From NCBI RefSeq assembly GCF_907164915.1, contig NC_061862.1:120059877-120123876 (forward strand): a DNA stretch of 64,000 nucleotides. Direction: 5' to 3'. This stretch comes from Impatiens glandulifera (lineage: Eukaryota > Streptophyta > Magnoliopsida > Ericales > Balsaminaceae). Each line of letters starts with the position of its first letter. Within the stretch, counting starts at the first letter, position 1. The notes under the pieces are model-generated. The model was not told where the DNA came from. It worked only from the letters and a program-made list of their open reading frames with translations, and searched no databases. This document shows, in pieces, positions 57,987 to 64,000 of the stretch. Made by a program: the position numbers and the translations under genes.

Positions 57987-58230
57987 ATTTCTCTCTTTTT
58001 GATAAATTAATCTAAATATATAAAACCTAGTAATTTTGTAGTCGTTGGCTGCTTATATTAAGTTAAATATTCATTTTAATTTCTAAAAATTTCTCCCTCT
58101 TTGATTGTTTATAATAAATTATAAAAGCCAGTTAAAATTATCAAAATCAGTAATATGTTCCTTATTTCTTTCTTAGAAATTTCTCCTTTTGTAATTTTTA
58201 AAGATTTATGAAAACCAGTAAGTAGTAGAA
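57987..58230 (-). promoter_or_regulatory. Three diverged purine-tract cassettes
   Basis: On the plus strand AATTTCTCTCTTTTTGATAA (57987), AATTTCTCCCTCTTTGATTG (about 58087) and AATTTCTCCTTTTGTAATTT (about 58180), each followed by a (TA/AT)-rich block ending in AAAACC(A/T)AGTA or AAAGCCAGTTA. It is the same arrangement as beside the other LTRs here. Confidence 0.55.
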
Positions 58231-58259
58231 TAGTTATCATAAAGATTACCCCTGTTTGA

Positions 58260-58848
58260 TAAACAAACACAGTGTGTTGTTAGCAAAAATAACTAGATGT
58301 TCAACATAAAATAATTTTAAGTTTAAGACGCATAAGTGAAAGATCAAAGATAAGATTTTTGGCGTCTCATTCTTGACGCATAACTAGATTTTTGGTTCCG
58401 GTTTTGTGAGGTCGTTGTCTATCCATCTTGCCACGAAGCCCTAACTTGGTTGACCCAAAAATTGACTTCAAGACTTTTTTTTCTTGGTGGAGAAAAGTCG
58501 TTTTCAAGGGCAGATCCATCACTTCTGTGCAACCTTCGATTGGACAAAGCGCTACGTGAGATTTATGGTTGACCTGCTTCAAGTCTTCAGGTGGAGACTG
58601 AGAGTTCATAGGTTTAGTCCTCATTATAGTTATGGTCAACTGAGTGTCAGCAACCTCAGTTCGGTCAGAAGCTTTAGTCTTTTTAGTAGGCTTGACTCAT
58701 TTAACAACCACAATTGTTTGGTAGCATCAACGTTTGCATTCTTATCCTCTTGAGTATGTTGAGTCGCCTCTTCGTGTTCTCTCAGTTTCTCAGCATCAAC
58801 AGTATTTGGAGATTTTATCATTTTCATGAGTTGCGAAGAGATGACTTC
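58260..58848 (-). pseudogene. C-terminal part of a decayed accessory gene
   Basis: Minus-strand fragments with charged residues (AEKLREHEEATQHTQEDKNA) continue the accessory sequence that resumes at 60002 after removal of the inserted LTR: GAGATGACTTC joins AGAAGTAGG, as in the undisturbed copy at 61597. Function unknown. Confidence 0.45.
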
Positions 58849-60001
58849 TGTTGGGAAAGTTAACAGTTAATTAACTTAGAAGAAAATGTTTGGAAATCAG
58901 GTAAAAATTTAATTAACATAAAATGCTAAATATTAATCAATTGAGTTTTGATGATGTTTATATATGAATGAAACTAAGTCGTCAAATTGTTTCTATGCAG
59001 GTGCATCAAATATGGCTAACATAAATGTGATCTAAGCAGGCTAATTAAACATGTTACATAGTTAGATGTGCTAGTCTAACAGATATGTTGTTAGACGTGT
59101 CAATCTAACAGATACGTAGTTAGACGTGCCAGTCTAACATATACATAGTTAGACGTGCTAGTCTAATAGATACGTAGTTAGACGTTCCAGTCTAATAGAT
59201 ATGTAGTTAGACATGTCAGTCTAATAGATATGTAGTTAGACATGCCAGTCTAACAAATACATAGTTTGATGTGTCAGTCTAACAAATACATAATTATACG
59301 TGCTAGTCTAATAGATACGTAGTTAGACGTGCTAGTCTAATAGATACGTAGTTAGACGTGGTAGTCTAATAGATACGTAGTTAGACATTTCAGTCTAACA
59401 GATACGTAGTTAGACGTGGTAGTCTAACAGATACGTAGTTAGACGTGCTAGTCTAATAGATACATAGTTAGACGTGGTAGTTTGACGGATACGTAGTTAG
59501 ACATGGTAGTCTAACATATACGTAGTTAGATGTGTCCGTCTAACAGATACGTATTTAGATGTGTTAGTCTAACAGATACGTAGTTAGACGTGGTAGTCTA
59601 ACAAATACGTAGTTAGACGTGCCAGTCTAACAGACACGTAGTTAGACATTGGCGTCTAACTCCTTCAAATTAGTCTGAAGTGATATGTAATTAGATGTTG
59701 CGGTCTAACTCCATTAGACGTGGTAGTCTAATGGAACTCGTTGTTAAACGTCGTCTTCTAACTTCCTTAGACTTGGCAGTCTAATAAAGCACATATAATG
59801 CCTCTCTTTAACAACCGCTTAAGTTAACATACGTCTACCCACGATCAACTAGCTGTACGATACTCCTGCTCCACTTTCTCTTACAGACTAGTATGCCAAC
59901 TATTTGCATCAAATGAATGAACGCCACGTACGCAAAATATCCCTCCCACTACTTGTTCAGTACAGGACAATTGCAGAAGGATATCTGGCGCACTACCATT
60001 C
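58849..60001 (+). mobile_element. TTAGAC-type LTR inserted in accessory gene
   Basis: Begins TGTTGGGAAAG. It carries a TTAGAC/GTCTAA array of about 45-bp units (GATACGTAGTTAGACGTG) and then the CGTCTACCCAC...CTGCTCCACT segment shared with the outer element LTR. Opposite in orientation to its host. Accessory coding resumes cleanly at 60002. It lacks the usual U5 block and CCTATCA end, so it is a truncated or variant solo LTR; a target duplication (ACTTC/CATTC) is only approximate. Confidence 0.6.
59050..59790. repeat. TTAGAC/GTCTAA array
   Basis: About 20 units of roughly 25-bp spacing, GTTAGACGTG(C/G)(C/T)AGTCTAA with ATAGATACGTA linkers, the most regular of the four arrays. Confidence 0.9.
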
Positions 60002-61244
60002 AGAAGTAGGCAGTGTATTGTCTTTGTCTGATTTTCCTTGGCCTTCTTCAACCTCTTTTTTAGATTCAGGAACCGGTTTCCTAATTTCAACTATTGGGAT
60101 TGTAGTGGATTCTTTATCAATAGTTGTTGTAATTATCTAATCATCAGTAGTTAAAGTGCCCATAGCTGTAGTTGGAATATCCTCCTGAGACGCTTGATCC
60201 AGAATGACTTGACCGATTGCGGCTTGCACTAGTTGACCAGTTTTTAGCATAGTGGACCGATCGGTTTCAGGCAGAGTGGACCAATCGATTTTAGGCACCA
60301 CATTTATCCGATCGATTTCATCTGACCGACCGGTTTTAGAAAGTTCAACCATCTTGTTTGGAATATCAGTTTTTACCGATCGAGCCTTTAAAACCGTAGG
60401 GTCAATAGTATTCGTAGGAGGTACCAAACCTTCCTTCACAGGGGCTTCTTTCATGAGGATAAGATTTCAATTGCTTCTCCTGGTCTTTCTCTAGAACGAC
60501 TGGTGGTACTAGAGACAAATTCAGCGACCGAACTGAATCCCTTTGATGGTGAAGTATGAGTGGAAGGATTAATATTTTTTGGACCGCCCACTGACTTTCC
60601 TCATGCCTTCTTCATATTGACAGTGTTTCCCCCACTCGATTGTTGGCGAGTCGCCTCAAAGTAAGACTCTTTGCTTTGTTTATTTTGGTAATATATCGAC
60701 CACTAGAGGCAGAAGTTATAATTTTATTGGGGTTCAGAGGGTACTTGGACCGGTGGGAACATTTAGATATGTCATAATCCACCCGATCTGCATTGCGAAG
60801 GAAAGACTGTGTTTGTTGTGGGAGGACACCATTTGCACAAAGTTTTAAATAAGATTAGCCCCCAGTTGATGTTATCTCCCCTGACAAAGACGCCCATCAT
60901 ATCAAACTTTGACTAGGTTATGTTGTCAAAGTTTCCGCCCCTTGCTTGTAGGTCTTTAGCGGCAATGTCGCACAGAATACGATATTCGCACTTTAAATCT
61001 TTTATTTTTCCAATAACACTCACCAGAACGCCGCTGTCGGAGAAAAAAGACTGGAGTTTAGATAGAGCAGTCAGAGATATCGCTTTCGAGAATCCCCGGC
61101 TAGTAGTTGGGAGATGTAGGACTTTAGCGAACAGTTGTTCGGTAATGTTGAACTCCACACCATTAACCCTGACTACAATACAACCTGCATATAGTTTTTT
61201 CGAATCAAAGAATGCATGGGATGACTTTCAATAGTTGAATGACT
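60002..61244 (-). pseudogene. Decayed A-type accessory gene, duplicated copy
   Basis: Minus-strand frames give VEFNITEQLFAKVLHLPT, KCEYRILCDIAAKDLQARGG and DNINWGLILF, the A-type domain, then a low-complexity region with DRST and TDIPNKMVELSK. The first 90 or so residues are absent; the copy begins inside the gene right after the upstream copy ends, so it is the second unit of a ~1.6-kb tandem duplication. Confidence 0.6.
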
Positions 61245-63033
61245 TCCCCGTCTGCCTTTGCAGTGGCACCCAAAGGAATGATTTTTTTCTTACATTCTTT
61301 AAGTAATGGAGACATCACTCTCCCTCTGTATATGCTTCCACAAGCTCTCTCCTTTGCTGGGCTTCAACAAAAGATTTGGTCATGGTCAATTATAATATCA
61401 CTTTCTCTAGAGTAAGAAGTTCAGACCACTTCTGTTCTTCAGGAGCTTTTGGGAATACTTTGCTAAAACTTGTTCCAAGTCATATATTTGCCCATGAGTA
61501 GAACAAATCAATGCTTGCACTGACATTTTTCTCAACATCTTCGATAATATGCTCAATGGTTTCTTGAACCTCTGGAGATGCGTCGAGAGGTGACTTAGAA
61601 GTAGGCGGTGCAATGTCTTTGTCTGATTTGCATTGGCCTTCTTCAACCCCTTTTTCAGATTCCGGAACCGGTTCCTTGATTTCAACTACTAGGATTGGAG
61701 TGAATTCTTTATCAACAGTTACTTTAATTATCTGATCATCCGTAGTTAAAGTGCCCATAACTACAGTTGGAATCTCTTCCTGAGACACTTAATCCACAAT
61801 GACTTTACCGGTTGTGGCATCTTATGGCTTACCGTTTTTTAGCATAGTGGACCGATCGGTTTCAAGATGAGTGGACCGATCGATTTTATTTACCATATTT
61901 ACCCGATCGATTTCATCTAACTGACCGGATTTAGCAAGTTCAACCATCTTTATCGGAATATTAGTTTCTACCGATCGAGCCTATAAAACCATAGGATCGA
62001 TCGTATTGGTATGAGGTACTAAACCCTCATTCTAAGTTGGAGCAATAGTTGTGGCGTTAAAACGAGGTGGAGTAGGAATATTTACCTCGGACTGGGCTTC
62101 TTTTGTGAGGATAAGGTTTCAGTTGCTTCTTCTGGTCTTGCTATTGCACGGCTAGTGGTATTAGCGACAAATTTAGCGACTGAATTGAATCCCTTTGATG
62201 GTGAAGCATGAGTGGACGGATTAAATTTTTCGAACCACCCACTGATCTTCCTCCTGCCTTCTTTGTATTGACAGTCTTTCCCCCACTCAATTGTTGGCGT
62301 GTCACCTCAGAATTATACTATTTGGATTTGTTTATCTTGGTAATATATCGACCACTAAAGGCAGAAGTTATAATTTTACTAGGGTTTAGAGGGGTACCTG
62401 GACTGGTGGGAATGTTTAGATGTGTCATAATCCACCCGATCTGCATTGTGAAGTCGAGACTGTGTTTGTTGTGGGAGGACACCATTTCGTACAAAGTGTT
62501 AAATAAGATTAGCCCCCAGTTGATGTTATCTCCCCTAATGATGGCGCCCATCATATCAAACTTTGATTGAGTTATGATGTCAAAGTTTCCGCCCCTTGCT
62601 TGTAGGGATTTAGCGGCAATGTCGCACATAACACGATATTCGCACTTTAAATCTTTCTTCTAGCCGTTGACGCTCACTGGAATGCCACTGTCGGAGAACG
62701 AAGACTATGGTTTAGTTAGAGTAGTCAGAGATAGCGCTTCCGAGAAACCCCTGCTAGTAGTTGAGAGATGCAGGACTTCATCGAATAGTTGTTCTGTAAT
62801 GATGAACTTCACATCATTCACCTTGGATAAAATACAAATTGCATATAGCTTTGTTGAATCAAAGAATCCACGAACCTCTTCAAGATAGAAGATAGGAGGA
62901 CCTTCTAAAAAATATCTCAGGCTAGATTCCTAACGGATCTATTTATTTACTGCATCTTGATGCTTCCAGATTCATATATGGAATCAAAGTTCACCTGCAC
63001 GATATGGTTAAATAACGCATTATCTTTAGCCAT
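61245..63033 (-). pseudogene. Decayed A-type accessory gene, upstream copy
   Basis: ATG at 63033 (MAKDNALFNHIVQVNFDSIY) matches the A-gene opening. Many stops follow. The conserved blocks CDIAAKSLQARGG and DNINWGLILFNTLYEM are at 62629-62440. SVSASIDLFYSWANI-like sequence near 61500 matches the middle of gene A. Structure beyond the paralogue match is not interpretable. Confidence 0.6.
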
Positions 63034-63039
63034 GTTTAT

Positions 63040-63689
63040 GGATTAGAAGAAGATGAAGATGAAGATGAAAAAGAAGGATGAAGATGAAGATGCTTTTTAG
63101 AGAGAAGGCAAAGCAAAAATATTTTAGAGTTTGTATGGGAAATTTTAATCCTAGATTTCTGGCATGCATTCCATTTTAAGTGGGATATTCCAAACGTGTA
63201 TCCAACTTCCCTTATAAGTTGAACCGTCATTTTTAAAGTGCATTTCCCCAAAATGATTAAAAGAGGAAATTTGACGCTAGTTTGAAAATTATTTCCAAGG
63301 TACAATCATTACTTTTAAAATTAAATTCTTTATGACCGTTATTTAAGAAAATGACTTTTAATTATGCAAATTAATTAAAAACACTTAGATTTATATAAGC
63401 CATAACTTTATATTAAATATAGATAACTTTATAAATTTAAACTTAAGTGACCGGTTTTAAAACAAAATAACATGTTCACATTCTTCTAAACCGAAAGGAC
63501 AATGGAGGTTTAGCACAAGATCTAACGACTTGAGAATCCTAGGGTTAGTTCCTTCCTAGCATGTGTCACTTCTACCCAATGGATCCAGCTTACGACTTTT
63601 TTCTTTAGTCAAAAGGTTCTACGTGCAAGGTTGACGTGAAAATCAAGGAGGATCCAACCAAGCTTAGAAACATGCCACTTTAAGAATTC
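63040..63689. other. Spacer between decayed accessory genes
   Basis: AT-rich, non-coding; a TTATAAG box lies near 63207-63215 on the minus strand, about 175 bp before the ATG at 63033. A GAAGATGAAGAT microsatellite-like run is at 63047-63095. Confidence 0.5.
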
Positions 63690-64000
63690 CGAGAATCGTT
63701 CGGTAGGAAGATCAAAAAGCCTAGTGAAATCTTCATCTTTAAGAATTAAATTTCTTCATGCCACTTTTGACAGAATGGAATCATCAACAACTTTTGCTAG
63801 GCACCTTTTTCAACTATCTCATTAGCTAATGCCCAAGCATTTTTGAAGAATTCAAAGACTTCCTCATCATGAATCACTTGAGATCCTTTGAGGAACTTTC
63901 TTAACCTAGAGTTTTCTACAGATAAAAACATTTCAAGGACCTCCTCTTCTTCAAGAGACAGAACAAAGTCGAAATCGATGATTAGGGTGTTTAACGAAAG
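63690..64000 (-). pseudogene. Decayed C-type accessory gene, partial
   Basis: From the window edge the minus strand reads IIDFDFVLSLEEEEVLEMFL, then a LRKFLKGSQVIHDEEVFEFF stretch, and stops at GA-TAG. It is similar to gene C (SINFDSCMEH, a GLRTFLEESGP segment, VKTFFRSA). The start lies beyond 64000. Gene order C then A is thus the same as in elements 1 and 2. Confidence 0.5.

Overview
The window is plant nuclear repeat DNA, most likely from a dicot with a large retrotransposon-rich genome. The grounds are LTR elements primed by initiator tRNA-Met (TGGTATCAGAGC-type sites), SIRE/Maximus-like and Tork-like Ty1/copia coding remnants, a hAT-type non-autonomous DNA element with an 8-bp target duplication, tRNA-derived SINEs and long (AT)n tracts. 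The species cannot be fixed from sequence alone; the accessory proteins recall families I associate with Lamiales, which is a weak hint. I see no intact host gene: nearly every coding feature belongs to a decayed mobile element.

Layout. 1-6021 (+): the 3' end of a SIRE-like copia element, with an accessory gene broken by stops, a polypurine tract and a 1.9-kb LTR full of TTAGAC/GTCTAA repeats. 6022-13250: AT-rich filler with microsatellites, a hAT MITE (7420-8341), SINE relics, a tandem array of tRNA-like units and, inside that array, a solo LTR (11528-12930, -). 13560-18470 (+): a badly decayed Tork-like copia element split by a patch that looks mitochondrial (16195-17030). 18480-20372: old intergenic DNA with one unidentified coding-like relic.

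20378-42976 (-): a pol-deleted SIRE-like element bounded by CACAC target duplications. It hosts two later insertions. Element 1 (20771-34412, +, GTCTA duplication) is a 13.6-kb copia element in its 3' LTR. A gag-protease-only LTR element (39038-42377, +, GTTG duplication) sits in its 5' LTR. 43655-57164 (-): element 2, a second member of the element 1 family in opposite orientation (ATTTT duplication), with a SINE in one LTR. 57387-64000 (-): a further decayed relative with an LTR, duplicated accessory-gene sequence and an inserted TTAGAC-type LTR (58849-60001, +).

The most unusual biology is in elements 1 and 2. Between pol and the 3' LTR, where SIRE-type elements carry an 'envelope-like' frame, each carries three diverged paralogous genes in a fixed order (here called B, C, A). 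Each gene has its own TATA box at a spacing conserved between the two elements. The A gene is also preceded by an array of GCGGGAAA-type (E2F-like) sites. None shows a signal peptide or membrane span; A has long coiled coils and a nuclear-localisation-like basic stretch. gag-pol supplies the replication machinery, although both copies are now inactive. The accessory genes look like independently transcribed passengers of unknown role.
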